From Candidatus Koribacter versatilis Ellin345 (GTDB taxonomy: Bacteria > Acidobacteriota > Terriglobia > Terriglobales > Acidobacteriaceae), in contig NC_008009.1 in assembly GCF_000014005.1 (NCBI RefSeq), positions 5,324,501-5,388,500 on the forward strand: a stretch of DNA of 64,000 bases, in the 5' to 3' direction. Shown piece after piece: positions 30,380 through 38,808 of this stretch (the stretch's first letter is position 1; the number at the start of each line of letters is the position of its first letter). The notes under the pieces were generated by a model, which ran no database searches, was not told the origin of the DNA, and saw only the letters and a list, made by a program, of their open reading frames with translations. The translations under genes and the position numbers were made by a program.

Positions 30380-30399
30380 CATTCAAACAACAACTTCAA

Positions 30400-32457
30400 T
30401 TACCAGACGCGGCATGCGTTTGTCGGCGCCATGGGCGCGTCTTCCTTGCAACCGAACGCCTTGCGGAACTCGGGCATGTTGCGCATGACACCGTTGGTAC
30501 GCCACTTGCCAGGAGAGTGCGGGTTGGTCTGGGCCTGCACGCGAAGGGCTTGTGGAGTCTGGTTCTCGCACCACACTTGCGCGAAGCCAAGGAACGCGCG
30601 CTGCTGGGCCGTGAAGCCGTCAATCTTCGCTGGCTCCTTGCCATTGAACGTGGATTCCAACGCCATTAGCGCGACGCGGAGACCGCCGTTGTCGGCAGTG
30701 TTTTCGCCGAGGGTCAGCTTGCCGCGAACGTGCACGTCGTCGGTGGCGATGAAGCTGTCATACTCGTCCACCAAACACTGGGCGCGCTGCTCAAAGGCTT
30801 TGCCGTCAGCTTCGGTCCACCAGTTGCGGAGATCGCCGCTGCCGTCGAATTCACGGCCTTCGTCATCGAACCCGTGGGTCATTTCGTGGCCGATCACAGC
30901 ACCGATCGCGCCGTAGTTCACGCCATCATCGAGCTTATTGTCGAAGAACGGGGGCTGCAAAATGCCCGCCGGGAAGTTGATATTGTTTTCCTGCGGGTTG
31001 TAATAGGCGTTCACGGTCGGCGGCGTCATGCCCCACTCGGTGCGATCCACGGGCTTGTTGATCTTGTCGAGCTGACGTTGCGTTTCGAACTCGTTGCCGC
31101 GCATGGTGTTGCCCAGGAAGTCGCCACGAACAACGTTGTACCTGCTGTAGTCACGCCACTTGTCGGGATAGCCGATCTTGTCATTGATCATCGAAAGTTT
31201 GACGATGGCGGCCTTCTTGGTTTCTGCCGTCATCCAATCGAGGCCTTCGATATCGGTCTTCATCGAAGCCTCGAGATTGTGGACCATCTTTTCCATGCGG
31301 TCCTTTGCGTCGGGCGGGAAAGCGACTTTTACATATGCCTGGCCTAGCGCCTCACCGAGTTGATTGTCCGTGAACTGTACGCAACGTTTCCAGCGCGGAC
31401 GGATCTCTTTCGCACCGGTGAGCGTCTTCCCATAGAACGAGAAATTCTCGTTCACGAAGGGCGTTGGGAGCGCGCGGGCAGCGCCGTGCAAAGTCTGCCA
31501 ACGAAGGTACGTCTTGATGTCGTCGAGCGAGTTGCTTTGGACAACCTCGTTCAGCTTCGCAATGTAATTGGGCGAGTCGAGGTTGATCTTTTCGAACGAC
31601 GGGGCATCGAGTGCGACGAGGTATTTGTTCCAATCGAAAGCCGGCGTCAACGCGATGAATTCCGCCTTCGTCTTGGGGTTGTATAGCTTCTGCACGTCGC
31701 GACGTTCGACTACGCTCATAGAGTTCTTCGCCAGCGTGGTCTCGAAGGTCATCACCGTCTGCGCGTCTTTCGCGGCCTGGTCTGCAGACTCACCGGCGAG
31801 TTTGAACATGTTGGTGATGTGTTCAACATAGGCCTTGCGAAGTTCGACGGACTTGGCGTCGTCACGCGAGTAGTAGTCTTTTTCCGGCAGGCCGAGGCCA
31901 CCCTGGTCCACCGAAGCGCCCATCATTTTCGCGTTCTTGAAATCCGGCTCCGGACCGAACCCGAACAGCGGCTCGAGGCCGGTTCGGTGCAGTTTGCCAA
32001 GGAGCGCGGGCAATTCTGATTTGTCTTTCACCGCGGCGATGCTGTCGAGTGTCGACTTCAGAGGATCGAGGCCTTTGGCGTCGATGCCCTTTTCGTCCAT
32101 GCAAGCGTCGTAGTAATCGCCGATTTTCTGGTCGATCGCGTCACGGTTGGCATTGGCTGCACGCTGTTTCTCGAGGATGTCGCGCAGGATCATCTGATTG
32201 CGCTCGAGGAGTTCTGAGAAGCGTCCCCAACGGGCTTGGTCGGAAGGAATCGGGTTGTTCTTGATCCAGCTACCGCATGCGAACTGGTAGAAGTCGGTAC
32301 AAGGATCAGTGCTGCGATCGAGGGCGTTGATATCGAAGCCCTTCGTGCCCTTCTTGGCCGCGGTCTTCTCGGCCTGCTGATCGTTGGCTGGTTTCTGGGC
32401 GAAGCCCATGGAAACCGCCAGGACGGCAGAGGTCGCGACCGATAGGAATTTCTTCAT
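30400..32457 (-). CDS. M13 (neprilysin-like) zinc metallopeptidase, secreted
   Basis: A 685-residue exported endopeptidase with signal peptide MKKFLSVATSAVLAVSMGFA. The N-terminal domain has STDPCTDFYQFACGSW, shared by all neprilysins. Catalysis: VNAYYNP, zinc motif VIGHEMTHGFDDEG and third ligand GENTADNGG, then CRVW at the C terminus. The ATG at 32457 has AGAGGA five bases upstream. The neighbouring gene is a paralogue. It probably digests peptides in the periplasm or outside the cell. Confidence 0.95.
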   Translation of the reverse strand: MKKFLSVATSAVLAVSMGFAQKPANDQQAEKTAAKKGTKGFDINALDRSTDPCTDFYQFACGSWIKNNPIPSDQARWGRFSELLERNQMILRDILEKQRAANANRDAIDQKIGDYYDACMDEKGIDAKGLDPLKSTLDSIAAVKDKSELPALLGKLHRTGLEPLFGFGPEPDFKNAKMMGASVDQGGLGLPEKDYYSRDDAKSVELRKAYVEHITNMFKLAGESADQAAKDAQTVMTFETTLAKNSMSVVERRDVQKLYNPKTKAEFIALTPAFDWNKYLVALDAPSFEKINLDSPNYIAKLNEVVQSNSLDDIKTYLRWQTLHGAARALPTPFVNENFSFYGKTLTGAKEIRPRWKRCVQFTDNQLGEALGQAYVKVAFPPDAKDRMEKMVHNLEASMKTDIEGLDWMTAETKKAAIVKLSMINDKIGYPDKWRDYSRYNVVRGDFLGNTMRGNEFETQRQLDKINKPVDRTEWGMTPPTVNAYYNPQENNINFPAGILQPPFFDNKLDDGVNYGAIGAVIGHEMTHGFDDEGREFDGSGDLRNWWTEADGKAFEQRAQCLVDEYDSFIATDDVHVRGKLTLGENTADNGGLRVALMALESTFNGKEPAKIDGFTAQQRAFLGFAQVWCENQTPQALRVQAQTNPHSPGKWRTNGVMRNMPEFRKAFGCKEDAPMAPTNACRVW

Positions 32458-32510
32458 GATTTCCTCTCTGAATGGGTGTTTCTTCACGTACAAGTGCCTG
32501 ACACAAAGAA

Positions 32511-32532
32511 GCCCTGTCCTGCAGGGCAGGGT
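32511..32532 (-). terminator. Possible terminator after second M13 gene
   Basis: On the minus strand GCCCTG-CAGGA-CAGGGC is followed by TTCTTTG, in the gap between the two M13 genes. The T run is weak. Confidence 0.45.
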
Positions 32533-32639
32533 CCAGGGCTCGGATTGAAAACTGTCAATTTAACCACAAAATACGCGGGATTGGCGATGTCCGGCCCGCA
32601 TCTCGTCCCAGCATCGAATAGGACGAGAGCGGGAAAGAC

Positions 32640-34694
32640 TTACCAAACGCGGCAGCCCTGAGTGGGAACCATCGGTTGGCCTTCTTTGCAGCCGAAGGCC
32701 TTGTAGAAGCCCTCGAAGTTGCGGACAGTGCCGTTGGCGCGCCACTCACCCGGAGAGTGTGGGTCGACAAGAGCCAATTGGCGCGCTTGCTGAGGCGTTA
32801 CGTTCTGGCACCAGACCTGCGCGAACGAGATGAAGAAGCGCTGCGAGGGCGTGTAGCCGTCAACCTTTTTCGAATCGTCGTTGTTGATCAGCTTCATCAG
32901 GGCAGCGTAGGCGAGGCGAAGTCCACCGTTATCGGCGGTATTCTCGCCGAGTGTGAGTTTGCCGTTGAGATGAACTTCTCCTTTGTCGTCCTTCACGGAG
33001 ACGAAGCTGGAGTACTCATCGGAAACGCACTTGGCGCGCTCTTCGAAGGCCTTGCCGTCTTCCGCGGTCCACCAATCGCGAAGATTGCCCTGCGCATCGA
33101 ACTTGCGGCCCTGGTCGTCGAAGCCGTGCGTAAGTTCGTGTCCGATCACCACGCCGATGCCGCCCAAGTTCACGGCGTCATCCGCGCCGCCGGCGTAAAA
33201 CGGCGACTGCAAGATGCCGGCTGGGAAGTTGATGTCGTTGCGCGATGGATTGTAGTAGGCGTTCACCGTCGGAGGGGTCATTCCCCATTCTTTCTTGTCG
33301 GTGGGCTTGCCGATCTTGTTCCAGTTGCGGTGGACTTCAAAATAATCGGCGCGCTGGGAGTTACCGAAGAAGTCGTCGCGCGTGACCTTCACCGAGCTGT
33401 AATCGCGCCACTTCTCGGGATAGCCAATGTTATTCACGATGGATTCGAGCTTGGTGTAGGCAGCCTTCTTGGTTTCGGGCGTCATCCATTCGAGCGACTT
33501 GAGGTCGTCGTTCATGGCTTCTTCGATCGCCTTCACCATCTTCTGGGTGCGCTCCTTCTGCTCTTTGCCGAAGACCTTCTCGACATAGAGCTGGCCAAGG
33601 GCCTCGCCGAGCGAACCGTCGGTGTATTCCACGCAACGCTTCCAGCGCGGCGCGATTTCTTTCTGGCCGCGCAAATAGGCGTTGAAGAAGTTGAAATCCT
33701 CATTCACGAACTTATCGGAGAGCGCAGACGCGCCATCGTGCAGCGCCTTCCAGCGGAGGTAGACCTTCATGTCGTCAACCGGAGTGCCAGCGACGAGGTC
33801 GTTGATCTGCTTGAAGAAGTCCGGATTGCCGACGTTGACCTTGCTGAACTCAGGGGCCTTTGTGGTTGCGAAGAACTTGGCGAGTTCCAGGTTCGCAGCG
33901 TCCTTCTCAGCTACGGAAACTTCGGTCATGTGGTCGCGGTTCTTGGGATCGCGGCGCAAGGTGCGGTCCATCGAGGCCTTAGCCAGCGCAGTCTCGATCG
34001 TCATGACCGTCTGCGCTTCTTTCTTCGCAGTGTCGGAGCTGTCGCCGAGAAGTTCGAACATCTTCTGTACGTGTTCGAGATACTTGGCGCGCATTTCGAC
34101 ATTGGCAGCGTCATCCTTCAGGTAGTTATCGCGGTCGGGAAGAGTGATGCCACCCTGGTCGATGTTGGCAACCTGCGTGGTGGCGTCGTGCATATCGGCC
34201 GAGGCGTAGAAGGCCATCAAAGTTCGGACGCCGTTCTGCTGCAGGTTCGCGACTGCTTCCATGAGTTGGGTGCGGTTCGAGATCTTGGAGATGGCGTCGA
34301 GCTGTGCCTTTAGCGGCTCCGCTCCGCGGGCTTCGATGGTCTTAGTGTCCATACAAGCCGCGAAGTAATCGCCGACTTTTTGTTCGATGGGGTTGTGCTT
34401 TCCGGGCTTCGCGGCGCTGGTCAGCAATTCATAAAGAACCAGCCGATTGTTCTCGGCGAGCTTGTTGAACTGTCCCCATCGGGTCTGGTCGCCGGGAATG
34501 GGGTTGGTCTTTTTCCAGTTGCCACAGGCGAACTGATAGAAGTTCTCGCAAGGGTTAACGCTCGTGTCGATTGCCTCGACATCGAAGCTCAAGATTTTTT
34601 CGGGCGCAGGTGGCTTAGCTGAATCTGTGGACGTTTGGGCAAAGGCAGCCGCGCCGCACAGAAGAAAAATGCCAACGATCTTAGGGATTTGCAT
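32640..34694 (-). CDS. M13 (neprilysin-like) zinc metallopeptidase, secreted (paralogue)
   Basis: A 684-residue paralogue of the adjacent gene: signal peptide (IVGIFLLCGAAAFAQ), VNPCENFYQFACGNWKK, VNAYYNP, zinc motif VIGHELTHGFDDQG, GENTADNGG and terminal CRVW. GAGG lies five bases before the ATG. The two genes are in tandem on the minus strand with 182 bases between, carrying a possible terminator, so they may be transcribed separately. Substrate specificity cannot be read. Confidence 0.95.
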   Translation of the reverse strand: MQIPKIVGIFLLCGAAAFAQTSTDSAKPPAPEKILSFDVEAIDTSVNPCENFYQFACGNWKKTNPIPGDQTRWGQFNKLAENNRLVLYELLTSAAKPGKHNPIEQKVGDYFAACMDTKTIEARGAEPLKAQLDAISKISNRTQLMEAVANLQQNGVRTLMAFYASADMHDATTQVANIDQGGITLPDRDNYLKDDAANVEMRAKYLEHVQKMFELLGDSSDTAKKEAQTVMTIETALAKASMDRTLRRDPKNRDHMTEVSVAEKDAANLELAKFFATTKAPEFSKVNVGNPDFFKQINDLVAGTPVDDMKVYLRWKALHDGASALSDKFVNEDFNFFNAYLRGQKEIAPRWKRCVEYTDGSLGEALGQLYVEKVFGKEQKERTQKMVKAIEEAMNDDLKSLEWMTPETKKAAYTKLESIVNNIGYPEKWRDYSSVKVTRDDFFGNSQRADYFEVHRNWNKIGKPTDKKEWGMTPPTVNAYYNPSRNDINFPAGILQSPFYAGGADDAVNLGGIGVVIGHELTHGFDDQGRKFDAQGNLRDWWTAEDGKAFEERAKCVSDEYSSFVSVKDDKGEVHLNGKLTLGENTADNGGLRLAYAALMKLINNDDSKKVDGYTPSQRFFISFAQVWCQNVTPQQARQLALVDPHSPGEWRANGTVRNFEGFYKAFGCKEGQPMVPTQGCRVW

Positions 34695-34794
34695 CGGAAC
34701 CTCGAAACGGACTTGAAATCACGGCAGTAAATATATATCGCGCTGCGAACAGAGGGTATTCGCAGCCAGAAAGTGGTGCTTACCACTAGTAGCA

Positions 34795-34823
34795 TAAAAA
34801 AGCGGGCCGTGGTGGCGGCCCGC
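34795..34823 (-). terminator. Intrinsic terminator of the MCE-domain gene
   Basis: On the minus strand an 8-bp stem GCGGGCCG/CGGCCCGC is followed by TTTTTT. It lies 36 bases past the stop of the MCE gene. Confidence 0.85.
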
Positions 34824-34858
34824 CTGTAAGTTCCTGTAATCGTCCGATTTTGGACAAC

Positions 34859-35938
34859 TTAGAAGACCTTCACGTGGAAGGTGAGGTACTTCTTCGGGTT
34901 CTCACGAATGGCCTGCAACAGGTGCCTCGTTTCGACGAGGGCCTGATCGGTGTTGTTATACAGCGCTGGGTCATTCATCAGCTTGCCGACGCTGCCCTCG
35001 CCATTGTCGATCTTGGCGGAAATACTTGCGAGATGCGACATCGTATCGTCGAGCTTCTTCGCGAACGCTTCGTCTTTCGCGAACTTGCCGAGCGCGCCCT
35101 TGCCCTGGTTGATGTCGCCGATCAACGAATTCGCCTTCGTGATCGTCTCGTTAGCGTTGTTATACAGGCTAGGGTCCTTCAGCAGCTTGCCAATGGTGCC
35201 TTCGCCTTTGTCTATCTCGTCGATGATCTTGGCGAGCTTATCGACGGACGCGTTCGCTTTGTTGTAAAGCTCGTCATCGTTGATCAGTTTGCCGATCGAG
35301 CCCTTGCCTGAGCTGATCTGGTTAACCATCGCTTGTACTTCGTTGAGCGTGGAATTCAGGCGGTTATACAGTTCCTGGTCGTAGATCAACTTGCCGATGG
35401 AGCCCTGGCCGCTTTCGATGAAGGCAAAAATGCGGTCGGCGCGCTGCAAGAGAACATCTACGTTTTGCAGGGTGCCTTGGGTGGATTTCACGACATCATT
35501 AAATGAAGGCTCATCTTTCGACTTGAGAATGTCGCCATCTTTAACCATGCGGTCCTTTGTTTGGCGGCTATCGATGTCTACAAACGTCTCGCCCAAAACA
35601 CCAGCGGTCGCAAGCGTCGCCGTGGCATCGAGATGGACGAGCGGCTGGAACTTGCTGGAGATCTTGAACTTGATCTGGACAGGATCGGCTGGATGATTCG
35701 GATCGGTCACCACGCCGATGCTGGTGACATTGCCAATGTCCACGCCCTGCAGGCGAACCGGTGCGCCAATGCGCAGGCCGCCAGCGTTGTCCTGATAAAC
35801 CACGAGCGTTACCTTCCGGGTGAAGATGCCGGAGGTCCCCGACATCAGGAAGATCAGGACGCAAAGCGTAGCTGTCGCAAAGATAACCGTAATGCCTACG
35901 CGAAGTTGCGCCCAACGGACTTGTTTCTGACTAGGCAC
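34859..35938 (-). CDS. MCE/MlaD-family lipid-transport protein with C-terminal tandem repeats
   Basis: A 359-residue inner-membrane-anchored protein: one helix (VIFATATLCVLIFLMSG), an MCE domain (VTLVVYQDNAGGLRIGAPVR through LDATATLATAGVLGETFVDI) and a helical C-terminal region. The latter holds five copies of a motif G-x-G-(S/T/A)-(I/V/L)-G-K-(L/F) mostly followed by x3-Asp and an LYN, for example GQGSIGKLIYDQELYN and GEGSVGKLMNDPALYN. MlaD proteins shuttle phospholipids across the periplasm as rings with an MlaE/MlaF transporter, but neither partner is adjacent. A terminator follows. Confidence 0.9.
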   Translation of the reverse strand: MPSQKQVRWAQLRVGITVIFATATLCVLIFLMSGTSGIFTRKVTLVVYQDNAGGLRIGAPVRLQGVDIGNVTSIGVVTDPNHPADPVQIKFKISSKFQPLVHLDATATLATAGVLGETFVDIDSRQTKDRMVKDGDILKSKDEPSFNDVVKSTQGTLQNVDVLLQRADRIFAFIESGQGSIGKLIYDQELYNRLNSTLNEVQAMVNQISSGKGSIGKLINDDELYNKANASVDKLAKIIDEIDKGEGTIGKLLKDPSLYNNANETITKANSLIGDINQGKGALGKFAKDEAFAKKLDDTMSHLASISAKIDNGEGSVGKLMNDPALYNNTDQALVETRHLLQAIRENPKKYLTFHVKVF

Positions 35939-36048
35939 AGATCCCCCGTCCCGGGCTTAGAGAGCCCGCTACTCACACTTTCGCTCGCTGCACAGATAAG
36001 GGACGAATGATATCAAGAACTTGTGGCTGAGTCACCTGCCACTCTGAA

Positions 36049-36426
36049 TCAGTCTTCCAGGATGACGCTGGCCACCGCGTACTGCTCAGTATGGGAAACG
36101 GAGAGATGAGCACGGCGGCCACCGAGGCCCTGTGCGACTTGGGCTGCCTTCCCATGGAAAACCATGGTCGGCCGCCCACCGGGCTCGCGGCCTACCTCAA
36201 AATCGTGCCAGGTGACGCCGCCACGCATGCCGGTACCGATCGCTTTCATGGCTGCTTCCTTGGCGGCGAAACGGGCTGCAAACCGTTCTACTGCATTGGC
36301 TTTCGACTGGCAGTACCGGATTTCGGCGGGGGTGTAAATGCGACCCAGGAAGCGGTCGCCGAAGCGCTGAATGGACTGCGCGATGCGGGGGACCTCGACG
36401 ATATCAATGCCAGTGCCGAGAATCAT
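36049..36426 (-). CDS. acpS: Holo-[acyl-carrier-protein] synthase
   Basis: Transfers 4'-phosphopantetheine from CoA to ACP (target: acpP at 22678). A 125-residue protein with GTGIDIVEVPRI (metal-binding Asp) and RFAARFAAKEAAMKAI, the second metal-binding motif, and LSVSHTEQYAVA toward the end. Standard length for the AcpS family. Single gene in the minus orientation, 110 bases downstream of the start of the MCE gene. Confidence 0.96.
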   Translation of the reverse strand: MILGTGIDIVEVPRIAQSIQRFGDRFLGRIYTPAEIRYCQSKANAVERFAARFAAKEAAMKAIGTGMRGGVTWHDFEVGREPGGRPTMVFHGKAAQVAQGLGGRRAHLSVSHTEQYAVASVILED

Positions 36427-36580
36427 GCGACCAGCTTACCAAGTTCAGGGGGAAAGGGGGCTTGCCAAGACCCAAGTCCATCAGGCATTATGGCCGACGC
36501 TCGATTCGAAGTACCGACGCAGTCTCTGCCCGCCGCTTTGAAGACCCGAGCTAATCGCTACAGAAGGACGTTTTCGAAAA

Positions 36581-36781
36581 ATGGAACAAGGAACTGTGAA
36601 GTGGTTTAACGACGCTAAAGGTTATGGTTTCATCAGCCGCCAGAATGGTGAGGACGTTTTCGTTCATTTTTCGGCCATCGAGTCGAAGGGCTTCCGAAGC
36701 CTTCAAGAAGGCCAGGCGGTCACGTTCAGCGTCGTCAAGGGTCCTAAGGGGTGGCAGGCGGAGAAAGTATCAGCTCTGTAA
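36581..36781 (+). CDS. Cold-shock domain protein
   Basis: A 66-residue OB-fold single-stranded nucleic-acid chaperone, with RNP1 GYGFIS and RNP2 VFVHFSAI. The 154-base leader before it (36427-36580) holds no ORF that I trust; cold-shock genes often have long regulatory 5' UTRs but no conserved element was recognised here. A terminator follows at 36807. Confidence 0.97.
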   Translation: MEQGTVKWFNDAKGYGFISRQNGEDVFVHFSAIESKGFRSLQEGQAVTFSVVKGPKGWQAEKVSAL

Positions 36782-36806
36782 GCAGTCGTCTGAAATCCAA
36801 GATCGA

Positions 36807-36829
36807 GGGCAGCCGCGAGGCTGCCCTTG
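36807..36829 (+). terminator. Terminator after cold-shock gene
   Basis: An 8-bp stem GGGCAGCC/GGCTGCCC with GCGA loop, then TTGGTGTTT. The T tract is imperfect. Confidence 0.7.
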
Positions 36830-36839
36830 GTGTTTCCGG

Positions 36840-37370
36840 TCAGAAGAGCTGGCCGGCGTTGTAAATCAGTTCACCGTTCACCAGGTTCGCCTCCTTCATC
36901 AGAGTGTGCGGTTTGGGCGGATTGCCGTCCAAAATGTGCAGCACTTGGCCACCGTGGGCCACGTAGTAGTCCGAGACCATCATTCGGTGGCATTGGAAGT
37001 AGAGTTTCTCGGCGCACATGTAAGCGGTGGGTCGCTCGTCAGCGAGTTTCTTCACGTCGGCAGCGGCTTGTTGGAACTCCGGCGTCAGCATGTAATCCGC
37101 GTAGTTTCGGAAGGAATCGCTGCGGATCGCAGTGTTGCGGGACTCCTTCGTGATGCGTTTCCGTCGGCCCCCCATATGCGGTTCCCAAAAATAAGTGATC
37201 CCCGCGTGTGGCAGCTCGACTTCGAGCGACTCGCGGTTGAAGTACGGCAACCGGCGTGAGGCCGGGAACGCACGGATGTCCACCAGGTTCTTAATGCCAT
37301 GAGCTTGCAGGACTTCGATGAGTTCAGCGAGCGAACGCGTGGAATGGCCGATGGTGTAGAAGGTCGTCAC
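36840..37370 (-). CDS. DUF488 domain-containing protein
   Basis: A 176-residue protein of the larger DUF488 branch: FYTIGHSTRSLAELIEVLQ, LVDIRAFPASRRLPYFN and the conserved Cys-containing YMCAEKLYFQCHRMMVSDY. The family has been linked to nucleic-acid metabolism, without firm chemistry. The GTG start overlaps the selA stop by four bases (GTGA), so it is translationally coupled to selA. Confidence 0.88.
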   Translation of the reverse strand: MTTFYTIGHSTRSLAELIEVLQAHGIKNLVDIRAFPASRRLPYFNRESLEVELPHAGITYFWEPHMGGRRKRITKESRNTAIRSDSFRNYADYMLTPEFQQAAADVKKLADERPTAYMCAEKLYFQCHRMMVSDYYVAHGGQVLHILDGNPPKPHTLMKEANLVNGELIYNAGQLF

Positions 37371-38785
37371 TGCTGCGCGAGATTCACCAGCGCCGCAAGG
37401 AGTTGTGCGTCTTGCTCAGGAAAGACAGTGCGCAGGTCGAGCATAACCCGTTCGTCTTCCACCCGGACGATGATCGGAGTTTCAGCGCGGCGTAGAGCGT
37501 CGGCCAGTTGATGAGCGCTGAAGCCATCGAACGTGACCGCCAGAACGAAGGTTGGGATCGTAGCACCGGGTGCGGACCCGCCGCCGATGGCGGTCCGGGC
37601 CTCGGTGACAGTAACCGCCAGCCGCGAAGATTGTTTCGTCAATTCACGTGCCAGTGCATCAGCTCGCTTACGAATCGCTTCCAAAGGCGTTCGCATGAAC
37701 CGTAGCGCCGGAATTGCGTCATAGTCCTCACGCACATAGCTGAGCAGAGTGGCCTCGAGTGCGCCGTAGATCAGTTTGTCCACGCGCAGTGCGCGGAACA
37801 TAGGATTGGAGCGGATTTTTGCGACCAGATCCTTGCGGCCGCTGAGCATGCCGGCCTGCGGACCGCCGAGCAATTTGTCCCCACTGTAAGTGACGATGTC
37901 CACACCAGCACGCAGACTATCGGCAATCGTCGGTTCCTGAGCGATTCCGACTTCTCGGAGATCGAATAGCGCGCCGCTACCTAAGTCCTCCATCACTGGA
38001 ATACCGCGAGCTTTGCCAAGAGCAACCAGTTCCTCCAGCGACGGGGATTCGGTGAAACCAACGATCTGGAAGTTCGAACGATGCACGCGAAGCAACAGGC
38101 GCGTACGTTCGTTGATGGCTTTCTCGTAGTCGACGATCCGCGTGCGATTGGTGGTGCCAACCTCACAGAGGCTGGCCTGGCTCTTGCTCATCACGTCAGG
38201 GATGCGAAACGAGCCGCCGATTTCAACCAGTTCTCCGCGCGAGACGATGACCTCGCCGCCTTCGGCCAGAGAATTCAACGCGAGCATGACCGCCGCGGCG
38301 TTGTTGTTCACGACAACCGTAGAGACTTCGCGGTCAACGCTGGATAGCAGGCGCGAGAACAGGCGATTCACGTGGATGTCGCGCTTGCCGCGCTCACCGG
38401 CTTCGAGATCGAACTCCAGGTTCGAATAGCCGACGGATACTTCGCGGGAGTGCTCGAGCGCCGCGCGACTTAACGGTGCGCGTCCAAGATTCGTGTGCAG
38501 GATTACGCCCGCGGCATTGATCACTGGACGTAGGGAAGGCGTAAGCTCTTTCCTGAGCTGTCTTTCGATCGCGTCGCCGATTCCGTCAATCGCGAAACGC
38601 AGCCTTTGCTCATCGAGTGAGCCATTCGCGATCTCAGCCCGCAAATTAGTAAGTACATCGCGCGCTGCTGCGGTAACCGCACTCCGCCCATCGGCTCCAA
38701 TTCGCTTGGCGACGTCTTCAAAGCGAAGAATTTCATCAACGCTCGGAAGCAGCCGATACAGCTCGGATTGTGCAGCCGCCTTCAA
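37367..38785 (-). CDS. selA: L-seryl-tRNA(Sec) selenium transferase
   Basis: PLP enzyme that converts seryl-tRNA(Sec) to selenocysteinyl-tRNA. A 472-residue protein with NAAGVILHTNLGRAPLS, NNNAAAVMLALNSLAEGGEV, the PLP lysine (about residue 304) in YSGDKLLGGPQAG, and GGGSAPGATIPT. Starts with TTG at 38785 with AGGA upstream. selB, selD and tRNA-Sec are not in the window; the immediate partners are recG and a DUF488 gene. Either selenocysteine genes lie elsewhere or the enzyme acts on a different seryl-tRNA. Confidence 0.93.
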   Translation of the reverse strand: MKAAAQSELYRLLPSVDEILRFEDVAKRIGADGRSAVTAAARDVLTNLRAEIANGSLDEQRLRFAIDGIGDAIERQLRKELTPSLRPVINAAGVILHTNLGRAPLSRAALEHSREVSVGYSNLEFDLEAGERGKRDIHVNRLFSRLLSSVDREVSTVVVNNNAAAVMLALNSLAEGGEVIVSRGELVEIGGSFRIPDVMSKSQASLCEVGTTNRTRIVDYEKAINERTRLLLRVHRSNFQIVGFTESPSLEELVALGKARGIPVMEDLGSGALFDLREVGIAQEPTIADSLRAGVDIVTYSGDKLLGGPQAGMLSGRKDLVAKIRSNPMFRALRVDKLIYGALEATLLSYVREDYDAIPALRFMRTPLEAIRKRADALARELTKQSSRLAVTVTEARTAIGGGSAPGATIPTFVLAVTFDGFSAHQLADALRRAETPIIVRVEDERVMLDLRTVFPEQDAQLLAALVNLAQQ

Positions 38786-38808
38786 TTCCCGTTCCTCGCC
38801 ATGAAATC

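Noticed and set aside
32676-34313. 545-codon plus-strand frame opposite the second M13 gene
   Set aside because: Antisense shadow of a gene with intact zinc motifs.
37367-38785. Selenoprotein genes around selA
   Set aside because: No in-frame TGA followed by a convincing SECIS-like hairpin was found in adjacent genes.
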